Of a DNA stretch of 64,000 bases, positions 45,398 to 55,571 are shown piece by piece. Under the pieces are notes generated by a model. The model was not told the DNA's origin. It did not search any database and saw only the letters and a list, made by a program, of their open reading frames with translations. Position 1 is the stretch's first letter. The number at the start of each line of letters is the position of its first letter. The position numbers and the translations under genes are program-made. The DNA is from an uncultured Pelagibacteraceae bacterium (GTDB lineage: Bacteria; Pseudomonadota; Alphaproteobacteria; Pelagibacterales; Pelagibacteraceae): the NCBI GenBank assembly GCA_902583075.1, contig CACHUN010000002.1:151501-215500 (forward strand), written 5' to 3'.

Positions 45398-46364
45398 AAG
45401 TTTCGAACTTGATAAACTTGAGTTCTCAGGATCTAAAATTCATCTAATCTATGGTAATAATGAGGGAATTAAAGAAGATATAATTAAAAATTTTTATTTA
45501 AAAAATTTTGATGGTGAAGTATTAAAATATGATGAGCTAGAAATATTAAGTCGAAAAGAAGAATTTATGTCAGAGCTCTTTTCTAAATCACTTTTTAAAA
45601 ATAATAGGTTGATTATTATTTCTAGGGCTACAGAAAAAGTAATTGATTTAGTTGCAGAATTATTAAAAAAGGAAATTATAGAAATTAAAATTATTATTCA
45701 ATGCCAAAATTTAGAAAAAAAATCAAAGTTAAGAAGTTTATTTGAAAAAGATCATCAACTAATTTGTACTCCAGTTTATGAAGATGACTTTAGATCTCTG
45801 ACTTTAATTATTCAAAATTTTTTAAAAGAAAATAAACTAAATTTATCTCAGGAAATGAAAAATATACTTATTGAAAGATCAAAAGGGGATAGAATTAATT
45901 TAAAGAATGAATTGTGGAAATTAAAAAATTTGTCAATTAGTAAAAATAAATTACGTGCTGAGGATGTTCTTAAACTTTCAAATCTTGTTGAAAATTATAG
46001 TGTTTTTGAATTGTCTGATAATTATTTAGCTAAAAATTCAAAAAAAGTTTCTAATATTCTTAATGAAAATAATTATACTGATGAAGACTGCATATTGATA
46101 ATAAGAACAATACTAAATAAATCTAAAAGACTTTTGAAAATAAGAACAGAAATAGATAATAATTTGAATATTGATCAAGTTATATCTAACTTCAAGCCTC
46201 CTATTTTTTGGAAAGAAAAGAATATTGTAAAAAAACAAGCTCAATCATGGTCGACTGATGAGGTGAAAAAAATGATATTGAAAATCAACGACTTAGAGAT
46301 GTCCGTTAAGAAAAATGGAGTAAATTCGATGCTTTTCGCCTCTAATTTTCTGAGTAATTATTAG
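45387..46364 (+). CDS. holA: DNA polymerase III subunit delta
   Basis: Clamp-loader subunit that opens the beta clamp. The 325-residue product has the N-terminal IHLIYGNNEGIKEDII (AAA-like domain without a P-loop Lys), followed by the helical domains and the ELWKLKNLS and SVFELSDNYLAKN blocks. Identity rests on pattern plus the leuS-lptE-holA-parB order of alphaproteobacteria. The stop interlocks with that of parB (46361-46364). Confidence 0.88.
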   Translation: MIIKSFELDKLEFSGSKIHLIYGNNEGIKEDIIKNFYLKNFDGEVLKYDELEILSRKEEFMSELFSKSLFKNNRLIIISRATEKVIDLVAELLKKEIIEIKIIIQCQNLEKKSKLRSLFEKDHQLICTPVYEDDFRSLTLIIQNFLKENKLNLSQEMKNILIERSKGDRINLKNELWKLKNLSISKNKLRAEDVLKLSNLVENYSVFELSDNYLAKNSKKVSNILNENNYTDEDCILIIRTILNKSKRLLKIRTEIDNNLNIDQVISNFKPPIFWKEKNIVKKQAQSWSTDEVKKMILKINDLEMSVKKNGVNSMLFASNFLSNY

Positions 46365-47212
46365 TAATTTTCTTTAATAATCTCTACTAGCCTATCAAGC
46401 TGATCAACTCCCTTATACTCTAAACTTATAGTTCCAGAGTTGTTTCTTTTGTTCTTAACAAAAACTCGCATACCAATTTTATCTGTTAGCTCTTCTTCAA
46501 GACTGACAATATTTGGATCTTTTTTCTTTGAAGAGGTATTAGAATTAGACTTCAACATACGTACTAAACTTTCAGCTTGTCTAACTGATAATTTTTTTAA
46601 AATAATTTTTTTTGCTAAGAGAACAGCATTATCCAGACCAACTAAAATTTTTGCATGTCCTTGGGATAATTTCTCTTCAATAATTAATTCTATTATTTCT
46701 TGTGGTAGAGATAAAAGCCTTAAACAATTTGATATATGTGCTCTACTTTTACCAATAAATTTAGATACTTTATCTTGATCATAACCAAACTCATCGATTA
46801 ATCTTTTATAACCTTCTGCCTCCTCTATTGGATTTAAGTCCTTTCTTTGAACGTTCTCAACAATAGCAAATTCTAAAGATTTAAGATTATCTACATTTAT
46901 AACAACTACTGGTACTTCATGAAGACCTGCGTATTGTGCTGCTTGCCATCTTCTTTCTCCAGCTATTATTTCAAATTTATCTTCTTCATCAGAAGATGGT
47001 CTTACAATGATAGGTTGGATAATACCTCGCTCTCTTATAGAATTAGTTAATTCCTCAAGACTAATTTCATCAAATTTTTTTCTGGGTTGATACTTATTTC
47101 TAACTAGTGAACTTATGGAGATATTTTTTTTATCATTAATTTTTTCACTATCACCTATTAAGGAAGACAATCCTCTTCCAAGTCCTTTTTTTGATTTAAA
47201 CGGATTAATCAA
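46361..47212 (-). CDS. parB: chromosome-partitioning protein ParB
   Basis: CTP-dependent DNA clamp that loads at parS and organises the origin region. In 283 residues: GLGRGLSSLIG N-terminus (ParA interaction), the ParB/Spo0J catalytic domain (QPIIVRP, IIAGERRWQAAQYAGL, IVENVQRKDLNPIEEA), the helix-turn-helix (KVSKFIGKSRAHISNCLRLL) and a C-terminal dimer domain. Overlaps parA by four bases. Likely target sites are the parS sequences at 48584 and 48916. Confidence 0.97.
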   Translation of the reverse strand: MINPFKSKKGLGRGLSSLIGDSEKINDKKNISISSLVRNKYQPRKKFDEISLEELTNSIRERGIIQPIIVRPSSDEEDKFEIIAGERRWQAAQYAGLHEVPVVVINVDNLKSLEFAIVENVQRKDLNPIEEAEGYKRLIDEFGYDQDKVSKFIGKSRAHISNCLRLLSLPQEIIELIIEEKLSQGHAKILVGLDNAVLLAKKIILKKLSVRQAESLVRMLKSNSNTSSKKKDPNIVSLEEELTDKIGMRVFVKNKRNNSGTISLEYKGVDQLDRLVEIIKENY

Positions 47213-48009
47213 GCTGCACTCTCCACTGGTTTATCTTGGTTTAAAAATTCTTCTGTAAAATTAAAATATGCTCTACTTCCTGGACAAGTCTTGTCATATA
47301 TAAGAACAGGAACACCGTGTGAAGGTGCCTCTGATAGTCTGACATTTCTAGGTACAGCTGTGCTGTAAACTTTATCCTTAAAATAGTTCCTTGCCTCTGT
47401 TTCTACCTCACCTGATAATTTATTTCTCTTATCATACATTGTCAGAAGTATTCCTCTTATGTCTAATGATGGATTTAGGTTCGATTTTATCCTCTCTATT
47501 GTTTTCATAAGCTGCGTAAGTCCCTCTAAAGCAAAAAATTCTGTCTGAAGTGGTACTACTAGTGCATCGGAGGCTACTAATGCCATAATTGTAAGGAGGC
47601 TTAAGGATGGTGGGCAGTCGATTATGATATAGTCATAAGATGGCTCAGAATTGTTTAAAATAAGGGTTAATTCATCTTTCAATTTAAAGGCTCTCCGGCT
47701 ATCTCCGGCTGTTTCCACCTCTAGCCCCGACAAATCAACATTTGAAGATATCAAATCTAAATTTTCAAAACTTGTAGACTGGATTACATCTGAAATTTTT
47801 TTATTTCCATTCAATACATTATAAATTGTTTGATCGGAACTTGTTGCATTAGATAATCCAAGACCTGTTGTAGCATTTCCTTGCGGATCAAGATCGATTA
47901 CAAGAATTTTTTTTCGTTTCATGGTTAGACCAGCCGCAAGATTGATGACGGTTGTGGTCTTTCCTACTCCACCTTTTTGATTTATGACTGAAATAATTTT
48001 TTTATTCAT
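47209..48009 (-). CDS. parA: chromosome-partitioning ATPase ParA
   Basis: Walker-type ATPase that moves ParB-bound origins. The 266-residue product has the deviant Walker A KGGVGKTTT, QGNATTGLG, and IDCPPSLSLLT (Walker B). Lies between rsmG (overlap eight bases) and parB, the standard mnmG-rsmG-parA-parB order. Confidence 0.97.
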   Translation of the reverse strand: MNKKIISVINQKGGVGKTTTVINLAAGLTMKRKKILVIDLDPQGNATTGLGLSNATSSDQTIYNVLNGNKKISDVIQSTSFENLDLISSNVDLSGLEVETAGDSRRAFKLKDELTLILNNSEPSYDYIIIDCPPSLSLLTIMALVASDALVVPLQTEFFALEGLTQLMKTIERIKSNLNPSLDIRGILLTMYDKRNKLSGEVETEARNYFKDKVYSTAVPRNVRLSEAPSHGVPVLIYDKTCPGSRAYFNFTEEFLNQDKPVESAA

Positions 48010-48646
48010 ATTTTTTTTTTAAATTAGAAATTTTTACTACTGATGACTCATCACTTGTAATACTTTTCATTTCCTCTATATCAAATTTCCATTTTGTAGA
48101 GACTTCTTTTAAAATTTTTTTTCCACTCTTTCCTAAATACATAATTATGTATTTAAAATTTTTGAAATTTTTTGTAGCTATATCAAAAATCACTGGCAAA
48201 GGTTTGAATGCTCTACAAATTATTACATCTGTAACTAAATTTTTTTCTTCAAATATATTTTTTTGGTAAACTTTTGCTTCCAATTTAAACTTTTCTACCA
48301 TCTCCTTTAAAAAATTGCTCTTATGATAGCTCTTCTCATAAAAAATTAGCTTAAAACCTTGCTTTTTAGATTTCATCAAAATACCCAAAACTATACTAGG
48401 AAGCCCTGCACCTGAGCCGAGATCAGTACATACTTTGATGTCATTTTTATCAACAAATTCAATGGTTTGGGCACTATCATAAATATGCCTTGTATTTATT
48501 GAATTTTCTGTTGTTGAACTTATCAAATTTATTTTCTTGTTTGTGCTCAATATTGACTGAGAATATTCTCCTAACTCCTTAAGTATTTCACGTGAAACAT
48601 TTGGGATATAAATTTTATTAGTTTTTATTATTTTCGAATCAATCAA
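48002..48646 (-). CDS. rsmG: 16S rRNA (guanine527-N7)-methyltransferase RsmG
   Basis: SAM-dependent methylation of G527 in 16S rRNA. The 214-residue protein has motif [16 protein letters not shown] and a preceding [13 protein letters not shown] block. TTG start at 48646, coupled to mnmG by overlap. The coding sequence also contains the 15/16 parS match at 48584-48599, encoding NVSREI. Confidence 0.93.
   Translation of the reverse strand: MIDSKIIKTNKIYIPNVSREILKELGEYSQSILSTNKKINLISSTTENSINTRHIYDSAQTIEFVDKNDIKVCTDLGSGAGLPSIVLGILMKSKKQGFKLIFYEKSYHKSNFLKEMVEKFKLEAKVYQKNIFEEKNLVTDVIICRAFKPLPVIFDIATKNFKNFKYIIMYLGKSGKKILKEVSTKWKFDIEEMKSITSDESSVVKISNLKKKYE
48584..48599. other. parS-like centromere site 1 (in rsmG)
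   Basis: TATTTCACGTGAAACA matches the bacterial parS consensus TGTTTCACGTGAAACA at 15 of 16 positions. It is 575 bases from the parA start within the mnmG-rsmG-parA-parB cluster, where parS sites lie in other bacteria. A match this long by chance is improbable in 64 kb. Confidence 0.88.
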
Positions 48647-50514
48647 GCTATATGCTTAATAGACTTTCTTTTGACATGAGACAACAAAATATATACTGCT
48701 GCTGGTGTAATTCCATCTATTCTAAGTGCCTGACCAAGTGTTTTTGGCTTTATTTCCTTAAATTTTGACTTAACTTCATTTGATAATCCAGAAAATTGAT
48801 CATAATCTAGATTTTCCGGGATTTTAAGATTCTCATCCCTTTTGAATGCTAAAATATCTGCATTTTGTTTCTTTAGATAACCTTTATAATGAGCATTTAT
48901 CTCAATTTGCTCATCAATTTCACGTGAAATATATTCAATTTCTGGCCAAATATCCCTAATTTTACTCATATTTACTGACTTTTGCCTTAATATTTCCATT
49001 GCATTTCTTTTAACGCCGTCTTTTGCAATGTTTATTCCAAATTTAGATGCTTTTGATGGGGAAATTAGCGAATTTTCCATCTTTTTTAGACTTTTTTCCA
49101 ATTTTAGAGCTTTCTCTTTAAATATAATTTTCCTTTCATCTAATATTAAACCAATATCAATTCCTTTTTGAGTAAGTCGAATATCTGCATTATCAGATCT
49201 CAAAGATAATCTGTATTCTGCCCTTGATGTGAACATTCTATAGGGTTCTGCAACTCCTTTTGTAACTAAATCATCTATCATAACACCTATGTATGCTTCA
49301 GATCTATCAAGTATAAATGGTTCTTCACCCCTAATAGAGAGAGCAGCATTTATGCCAGCTATCAATCCTTGTGCTGCAGCTTCCTCGTAGCCTGTTGTTC
49401 CATTTATTTGTCCTGCAAGGTATAGATTTTTAATTTTTTTTGTCTCTAAAGTTAGGAACAATTCCCTTGGGTCCACAAAATCATATTCTATTGCATATCC
49501 AGGCCTTAAAATTTTGACACTTTCTAAACCGTTGATATTATTGCATATTTCTTGCTGTATTCCAGCAGGAAGAGAGGTTGAAATTCCATTAGGGTAAATT
49601 GTATTATCATTTAGACCTTCTGGCTCTAAAAATATTTGATGCTTTTGCTTATCTGCAAACTTTACAATTTTATCTTCTATTGATGGACAGTATCTAGGAC
49701 CAACTCCTTGGATACTTCCTGAGTACATAGCACTACTTTTTATATTTTTAGAAATGATCTTATGCACTGCTTGATTGGTATAAGTCATCCTACATGAAAT
49801 TTGTCTGTTAATATTTTTTTTTGTGAGGAAAGAAAAAAAATATGGATCTTCATCTGCATGCTGCTCTTCAAGTTTTTCGAAATTAATTGTCGTTGCATCA
49901 AGTCTTGGAGGTGTACCTGTTTTTAATCTTCCAATTTTAAAATCATATTTTTCTAACTGTTCACTTAACCCAGTTGAAGGTTTTTCATTAAATCTTCCTG
50001 CAGGTGTTTTTTCTTCACCAATGTGAATTAAACCATTTAAAAAAGTTCCAGTTGTAAGGATTACTTTAGATGATAGTACTTTTTTACCTTCTTGTGTAAT
50101 AAAACCAATTATATTGTTTTTTACAAAAATAAACTCTATTACAGGATCAGAAAAAATGCTTAAATTACAATAATTTACAAGTTTTTCTTGCATATATTTT
50201 TTATATAGTGATCTATCACTTTGAGTTCTTGGCCCACGCACTGCTGGGCCTCTACTTCTATTCAATAAACGAAATTGTATTCCTGATTTGTCTGCAACTT
50301 CACCCATTACACCATCTAATGCATCTATCTCTCTAACAAGATGACCTTTACCTAGTCCCCCTATTGCTGGGTTGCATGACATCTCACCAATAGTATCAAA
50401 TTTATGTGTAAATAAGGCTGTATTTACTCCTAATCTAGCAGATGCTGCTGCTGCTTCACAGCCAGCATGACCACCACCAATTACAACCACATCAAACGAT
50501 AACTCATTTTTCAT
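48643..50514 (-). CDS. mnmG: tRNA uridine-5-carboxymethylaminomethyl modification enzyme MnmG (GidA)
   Basis: FAD enzyme that with MnmE makes cmnm5U34 in tRNAs. In 623 residues: FAD-binding [63 protein letters not shown], and the C-terminal helical domain. Coupled to rsmG. The coding sequence contains a parS-like palindrome at 48916-48931 (encoding YISREI). Confidence 0.97.
   Translation of the reverse strand: MKNELSFDVVVIGGGHAGCEAAAASARLGVNTALFTHKFDTIGEMSCNPAIGGLGKGHLVREIDALDGVMGEVADKSGIQFRLLNRSRGPAVRGPRTQSDRSLYKKYMQEKLVNYCNLSIFSDPVIEFIFVKNNIIGFITQEGKKVLSSKVILTTGTFLNGLIHIGEEKTPAGRFNEKPSTGLSEQLEKYDFKIGRLKTGTPPRLDATTINFEKLEEQHADEDPYFFSFLTKKNINRQISCRMTYTNQAVHKIISKNIKSSAMYSGSIQGVGPRYCPSIEDKIVKFADKQKHQIFLEPEGLNDNTIYPNGISTSLPAGIQQEICNNINGLESVKILRPGYAIEYDFVDPRELFLTLETKKIKNLYLAGQINGTTGYEEAAAQGLIAGINAALSIRGEEPFILDRSEAYIGVMIDDLVTKGVAEPYRMFTSRAEYRLSLRSDNADIRLTQKGIDIGLILDERKIIFKEKALKLEKSLKKMENSLISPSKASKFGINIAKDGVKRNAMEILRQKSVNMSKIRDIWPEIEYISREIDEQIEINAHYKGYLKKQNADILAFKRDENLKIPENLDYDQFSGLSNEVKSKFKEIKPKTLGQALRIDGITPAAVYILLSHVKRKSIKHIA
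48916..48931. other. parS-like site 2 (in mnmG)
   Basis: AATTTCACGTGAAATA shares 13 of 16 positions with the parS consensus and contains the perfect 14-bp palindrome ATTTCACGTGAAAT. It is 332 bases from site 1. The core TTTCACGTGAAA is intact; the outer bases differ, so binding may be weaker. Confidence 0.6.
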
Positions 50515-50590
50515 AGCTGTAATTTATTATTGATCTTAAAATTTACAAGAAAACACTTAATAATGTCTAAAAACCAAGTAAATTCATTAC

Positions 50591-51922
50591 TTATTTGCCT
50601 ATACAAAAATCATTAAAAATAGACCCTAATATTTCTTCAACATCTACTTTACCAACAATCATTCCTAAATGTCTGGTTGCCAATCTTAAATCTTCAGCAG
50701 CTTTATCAAAATCTTCTTGAGAGTTTTTTTCCTCAAAGTTGATTAAATTTTGAACACAAGCTTCTAAACTTTGTCTATGTCTTTCTCTCGTAATTAGAGT
50801 TTCGTTTGAACTAACAAATTTATTTTTTAGTTTATCTTTAATTCTACTTATTAATTCTTCTAAGTTTGTTTCATTTTTTATTGATAAAAAAATTGGATTA
50901 AACTTTTCAATTTGTTGATTGATATCTTTATAACCAAGATCTATTTTATTGATTACAATTATTGATTTTTCACTAATCAAATCATTCAAAAATCCAGTAA
51001 AATTAACACTTTTTGGCTCAATTAATATTATGTTAAGATCCGCTTCCTCAGCACGTTTAAGTGCTAATTTGATTCCTTTTTTTTCTATCTCATCTTGAGA
51101 TTCTCTAATCCCAGCAGTATCAGAAATCACAACTGGGTAACCATCTAAATTTAAATGAGCTTCGATAACGTCTCTTGTAGTTCCTGCAATTTCTGAAACG
51201 ATAGCTACATCACGGTTGGAAAGATAATTTAACAAAGAAGATTTTCCTGCATTGGCTGGTCCAATAATTGCAATTTTAAAACCCTCTCTAATTCTTTCTC
51301 CAACTTTTTGATCGTTCAAAATTTTTTCAATTTCGTTTCTTATTTTTTTAGTGTCTATTTTAATATTTTTAATAACATCTTTTGGAAGGTCATCTTCAGG
51401 AAAGTCGATTTTTGCTTCAACGTTAGATAAAATTTTTAAAAGTTTTTCTCTTAAAGAATTAAATTTTTTAGAACTTCTCCCAATCATTATTTTAACAGCT
51501 TGCTGTCTTTGAATCTCTGTTTCAGCAGATATAAGATCTGCGATACTCTCAGCTTTGAGAAGATTTATTTTTCCATTTTGAAAAGCGATTTTTGTAAATT
51601 CACCAGGTTCTGCTAAACGGCAATTTTCAATTTCTGATAATTGATCTAATATTGATCTAACTACTGCTATACTGCCATGGACATGAATTTCAGCCATATC
51701 CTCGCCCGTATAGCTCTCAGGGCCAGGAAACCACAGTAATAATCCCTCATCAATTAGTTCAGAAGTATTGATTTTATTGAATTTTTTAAATGTGGCTTTT
51801 CTTGGTGTTGGTAGACTCCCATTTGTTAATAAATTTAACACATCTTTTACACTATCGCCTGAAATCCTAATCACAGCAACTCCTGAGACACCCGATCCTG
51901 ATGAAAGAGCAAATATGTTCAT
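50591..51922 (-). CDS. mnmE: tRNA modification GTPase MnmE (TrmE)
   Basis: GTPase partner of MnmG in U34 modification. The 443-residue protein has the N-terminal formyl-THF-binding domain (SSGSGVSGVAVIRISG), helical domain with inserted G domain (GPANAGKSSLLN, DTAGIR, NKID) and the invariant C-terminal FCIGK ending. It is separated from mnmG by a 76-base spacer and from the next gene by the divergent sulfotransferase insertion. Confidence 0.96.
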   Translation of the reverse strand: MNIFALSSGSGVSGVAVIRISGDSVKDVLNLLTNGSLPTPRKATFKKFNKINTSELIDEGLLLWFPGPESYTGEDMAEIHVHGSIAVVRSILDQLSEIENCRLAEPGEFTKIAFQNGKINLLKAESIADLISAETEIQRQQAVKIMIGRSSKKFNSLREKLLKILSNVEAKIDFPEDDLPKDVIKNIKIDTKKIRNEIEKILNDQKVGERIREGFKIAIIGPANAGKSSLLNYLSNRDVAIVSEIAGTTRDVIEAHLNLDGYPVVISDTAGIRESQDEIEKKGIKLALKRAEEADLNIILIEPKSVNFTGFLNDLISEKSIIVINKIDLGYKDINQQIEKFNPIFLSIKNETNLEELISRIKDKLKNKFVSSNETLITRERHRQSLEACVQNLINFEEKNSQEDFDKAAEDLRLATRHLGMIVGKVDVEEILGSIFNDFCIGK

Positions 51923-51967
51923 TTTATTAGTATAGTTTTTATAATTAAAAATAATATAATTTTCTCT

Positions 51968-52801
51968 ATGATAATTTGGATTGCTTCATACCCTAAGAGT
52001 GGAAATACTTACATTAGATCATTTCTTTCGGCTTATTACTTTTCTAAAAATGGTAAATTTAATTTTGATCTTTTAGAGAATATAAAACAATTTCCTAACA
52101 CAGAATTTTTTGATAAACCAATAAACAATACAGATGAAGCATCAGATAATTGGCTTTTTGCTCAAAAAAAAATTAGAGAAGAGAAGAAATTTAAATTTTT
52201 AAAAACTCATAATTTTTTGGGTAGTATTAATAATAAACCTTTCACTACCTTAGATTATACTTTGGGGGCAATTTACGTTGTTAGAGATCCTAGAAATGTT
52301 ATTACTTCTATAATGAACCATTTCTCGTTAAATTTAGATGAAGCTTATAATTTTATGGTAAATGAAAAAAAATTTACAAAATCTGATAAGAGTGATTTTT
52401 CGACCTTTGCTCATTTAAGCTCATGGGCAAATCATTATAAATCGTGGGCTACTACAAAAAATTTTAGAAAGTTAATAGTAAGATATGAGGATTTGGAGAA
52501 TAATAAATATGAGACTTTTAGAGATATAATAGTTTTCTTAAACGCAATATCTAATCGAACGGAAAGAGTAGATAAACAAAAATTGGCAAATTCAATAGAC
52601 TCTACAAATTTTACAGTCTTAAAAAATTTAGAAAAAAATGAGGGGTTTAGTGAAGCGTTATACTCTGAAGAGAAAAAGAAATTTAAAACATTTTTTAACT
52701 TAGGTTTTAACAACCGTTGGAAAAAATTACTTCCAAAAGAGATGATAGAGAAAATTGAATTTTCATTTAAAGATGAAATGAAAGAAATAGGTTATTTGTA
52801 A
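51968..52801 (+). CDS. sulfotransferase-domain protein
   Basis: A 277-residue soluble P-loop-like sulfotransferase. The 5'-phosphosulfate loop ASYPKSGNTYIRS is at the N-terminus and the 3'-phosphate motif VVRDPRNVITSIMNHFS near residue 105, both family-diagnostic for PAPS binding. No signal or membrane segment. Acceptor unknown; possibilities include lipids or surface glycans. It is inserted between mnmE and rho on the opposite strand, breaking a cluster conserved in alphaproteobacteria, which suggests acquisition. Base composition looks like the neighbours, so it is not obviously recent. Confidence 0.82.
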   Translation: MIIWIASYPKSGNTYIRSFLSAYYFSKNGKFNFDLLENIKQFPNTEFFDKPINNTDEASDNWLFAQKKIREEKKFKFLKTHNFLGSINNKPFTTLDYTLGAIYVVRDPRNVITSIMNHFSLNLDEAYNFMVNEKKFTKSDKSDFSTFAHLSSWANHYKSWATTKNFRKLIVRYEDLENNKYETFRDIIVFLNAISNRTERVDKQKLANSIDSTNFTVLKNLEKNEGFSEALYSEEKKKFKTFFNLGFNNRWKKLLPKEMIEKIEFSFKDEMKEIGYL

Positions 52802-52810
52802 ATAAAAAAA

Positions 52811-54082
52811 TTAAGAGGGTTTATTCATTGAATTAAAGAATTCAGCATTATTTTTTGTTGTCTTTAATTTTGAATTAATAAAGTCGATCGCATCCATTGA
52901 TCCCATTGGAGCAATTATTCTTCTTAATACGTTCATTTTTTGAAGATCATTTTTGTCAAAAATTAATTCCTCTCTTCTTGTTCCAGACTTAGTAATATCT
53001 ATTGCTGGATAAATTCTTTTTTCCGATATTTTTCTATCCAAAATTGTTTCGCTATTTCCAGTCCCTTTAAATTCCTCAAAAATCACTTCATCCATTCTGC
53101 TACCTGTATCAATAAGTGCAGTCGCAATGATTGTTAAAGATCCACCTTCCTCAATATTTCTGGCTGCTCCAAAAAACCTTTTTGGTCTTTGAAGTGCATT
53201 AGCATCTACCCCTCCTGTTAAAACTTTTCCTGAACTTGGCACAACAGCATTATAAGCTCTTCCTAATCTTGTTATAGAATCTAATAATATTACTACATCC
53301 TTTTTGTGTTCTGTTAATCTTTTAGCTTTCTCAATTACCATTTCTGCAACAGCCACATGCCGTTGAGCTGGCTCATCAAAAGTTGAACTTATAACTTCAC
53401 CTTTGACAGTTCTTTGCATGTCTGTTACTTCTTCGGGTCTCTCATCTATCAATAAAACCATTAGATAACACTCAGGATGATTAGCAGTTATTGAGTTTGC
53501 TATACTTTGTAAAATCATTGTTTTACCAGCTTTTGGTGGTGAAATTATTAGAGATCTTTGTCCTTTGCCAATTGGGCTTACTAGATCAATTAATCTTGGT
53601 GTTAAATCTGGTTTTTTTTCAATTTTGTTACTTTCAACTTCCATTCCTAATTGTTTATTTGGATAGAGTGGAGTTAAATTATCAAAAGCTATTTTATGTT
53701 TAAATTTATCAGGCTCTTCAAAATTTATTTTACTAACTTGAAGTAAAGCAAAATATCTTTCACCATCTTTTGGTGATCTTATAGGACCTTCTACTGTATC
53801 TCCAGTTCTTAGACCAAATCTTCTAATCTGACTTGGACTTACATATATATCATCTGCACCTGGCAAGTAATTTGACTCCATTGCCCTAAGGAATCCAAAA
53901 CCGTCTTGAAGTAATTGTAAGACACCTCCACCAGTAATCTCTTCGCCTTTTTCAGCAAGTTTTTTTAAAATTGCAAAATAAATTTCTTGTCTACGCAGTG
54001 TGCTAGCGTTCTCTATACCTAGCTTTTCAGCTTCGGTTATTAACTTTTCTGAGCTTTTTTCTTTTAATTCTTGAATATTCAT
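52811..54082 (-). CDS. rho: transcription termination factor Rho
   Basis: Hexameric RNA helicase that ends transcription. The 423-residue protein ([15 protein letters not shown] start) has the RNA-binding OSB domain ([26 protein letters not shown]), Walker A SPPKAGKT, Walker [16 protein letters not shown], and the C-terminal GTRREEL loop. A longer in-frame start at 54172 would add 30 residues encoded over the hemJ end and hairpin and lacks support. No Shine-Dalgarno sequence is apparent. Follows hemJ after 58 bases with its own promoter-like sequence. Confidence 0.96.
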   Translation of the reverse strand: MNIQELKEKSSEKLITEAEKLGIENASTLRRQEIYFAILKKLAEKGEEITGGGVLQLLQDGFGFLRAMESNYLPGADDIYVSPSQIRRFGLRTGDTVEGPIRSPKDGERYFALLQVSKINFEEPDKFKHKIAFDNLTPLYPNKQLGMEVESNKIEKKPDLTPRLIDLVSPIGKGQRSLIISPPKAGKTMILQSIANSITANHPECYLMVLLIDERPEEVTDMQRTVKGEVISSTFDEPAQRHVAVAEMVIEKAKRLTEHKKDVVILLDSITRLGRAYNAVVPSSGKVLTGGVDANALQRPKRFFGAARNIEEGGSLTIIATALIDTGSRMDEVIFEEFKGTGNSETILDRKISEKRIYPAIDITKSGTRREELIFDKNDLQKMNVLRRIIAPMGSMDAIDFINSKLKTTKNNAEFFNSMNKPS

Positions 54083-54110
54083 GTGTGGAAGTTTTTTTAA
54101 AGATAATTTA

Positions 54111-54138
54111 AATATATATAATGGTTGAAAAATTTCAA
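54111..54138 (-). promoter_or_regulatory. candidate rho promoter
   Basis: Minus strand TTGAAA (opposite 54133-54138) with 16-base spacing to TATATT (opposite 54111-54116), each 5/6 to sigma70 consensus. Predicted leader about 22 bases. The -35 falls inside the inverted repeat at 54123-54140. Confidence 0.4.
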
Positions 54139-54140
54139 CC
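54123..54140. promoter_or_regulatory. 18-bp inverted repeat between hemJ and rho
   Basis: GGTTGAAA / TTTCAACC around two central bases, directly after the hemJ stop and 41 bases before the rho ATG. No T-run follows on the minus strand, so it is not a good intrinsic terminator; it overlaps the possible rho -35, suggesting an operator or leader element. Confidence 0.5.
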
Positions 54141-54575
54141 CTAGATAGGTTTAAAAACCACAATAAAAACAATAAAAATAAGCAATACTGTGGGTATTTC
54201 GTTTATTATTCTGAAAAATCTAGATGATTTTAAGTTTTGTTTAGACTTTAAAGATCGCATACATTTACCTAGATACTCATGATATATTGTTAAAATCACA
54301 ACTGTTAGAATTTTAAGCTGTAACCATAAGTAAGCAAAACTTTCAATTCCATTAATCCAAATTAATATAATTCCAAAAAGCCAGGACAAAATCATAGCTG
54401 GTCGCATGATATAATTATAAAGTTTTCTTTCCATTGTTTCAAAAATTTCAGTAGCTTGATCTTTTTCGAAATTTTCTACATGGTAAACAAATATTCTTGG
54501 TAAATATAAAAGTCCAGCCATCCAAGAAATTACTGCTATCAGATGTAGTGATTTAAACAAAAGATATCCACTCAT
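54141..54575 (-). CDS. hemJ: protoporphyrinogen IX oxidase HemJ
   Basis: Membrane enzyme for the penultimate step of heme synthesis. The 144-residue protein has four hydrophobic helices and the family signatures [21 protein letters not shown] (with its conserved His) and [22 protein letters not shown]. It is co-oriented with hemH (three bases) and hemE, forming hemE-hemH-hemJ. Confidence 0.94.
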   Translation of the reverse strand: MSGYLLFKSLHLIAVISWMAGLLYLPRIFVYHVENFEKDQATEIFETMERKLYNYIMRPAMILSWLFGIILIWINGIESFAYLWLQLKILTVVILTIYHEYLGKCMRSLKSKQNLKSSRFFRIINEIPTVLLIFIVFIVVFKPI

Positions 54576-54578
54576 AAA

Positions 54579-55571
54579 TTATAAATTCTTTGAAATAAGA
54601 TGTTTGAATAAAGAAATATGATCTTCATTATCATTTAAGCAAGGTATCATTTCAAAGTTTTCACCACCTGATTTGATAAAACTTTCTTTCCCTTGGATGG
54701 ATATTTCTTCTAAAGTCTCAACACAATCAGAAGAAAAACCAGGACATATTACTAAAATATTTTTTTTTCCCTCTTTAGGCAAGGCTTCAAAAGTTTTATC
54801 TGTATAAGGTTGCAGCCACTCTTGAGGACCAAATCTTGATTGGAATGTTGTCATGATTTTAATATCTGAATATTTTTCAGAAATTAGTCTAGTGGTTTTG
54901 TGACAATAACAATGATAAGGATCTCCATTATCAAAATATTTTTTTGGTATTCCGTGATACGAAGCTACTATTAAGTCTGGTTTCCAATTAATTTCATTAA
55001 TTTTTTTTACAATACTGTTGTTAATAGCATTTATATAAAGAGGTTCAGACTCATAATGAGGAATTATTTTTAAATTTGGTTGCCACCTCATTTTCATTAA
55101 AGTTCTATATACCTCATCACAAACAGTTGCAGTAGTTGCTGCTGCATATTGGGGATATAGAGGTAGTATTATTAAATTCTCACAACCTTTTTCATGAAGT
55201 TCGTTAATCTTACTTTTTATGCTTGGGTTCCCATATCTCATAGCGAAATCTACTATTATTTTTTCATTTCCAATTTGTTTAGATAATTTTTGTGCTTGAC
55301 TTTCAGTAAAATATCTTAGGGGTGACATGTTCTTGTCCTTCATCCATATTTCTTTGTAGGCTTTAGCGGTATTTGATGGCCTGAAAGTAAGTATAAATAA
55401 GTTAAGAATGACTTGCCAAATAAGAGGATTTACTTCAATAACTCTTCTATCAGATAAAAATTCCTTTAGATATTTCCTTATATCAAGCCAACTAGTGGAG
55501 TCAGGTGTTCCAAGATTTATAATTAAAACCCCTGTTTTGCCATAATTAACTTTTGGGTGGTCTGATTTCAT
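54579..55571 (-). CDS. hemH: ferrochelatase
   Basis: Inserts Fe(II) into protoporphyrin IX. In 330 residues: GVLIINLGTPDS, RYGNPSIKS, and the catalytic ASYHGIPKKYFDNGDPY (His) and CVETLEEI (Glu) blocks. Overlaps hemE by four bases. Confidence 0.96.
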   Translation of the reverse strand: MKSDHPKVNYGKTGVLIINLGTPDSTSWLDIRKYLKEFLSDRRVIEVNPLIWQVILNLFILTFRPSNTAKAYKEIWMKDKNMSPLRYFTESQAQKLSKQIGNEKIIVDFAMRYGNPSIKSKINELHEKGCENLIILPLYPQYAAATTATVCDEVYRTLMKMRWQPNLKIIPHYESEPLYINAINNSIVKKINEINWKPDLIVASYHGIPKKYFDNGDPYHCYCHKTTRLISEKYSDIKIMTTFQSRFGPQEWLQPYTDKTFEALPKEGKKNILVICPGFSSDCVETLEEISIQGKESFIKSGGENFEMIPCLNDNEDHISLFKHLISKNL

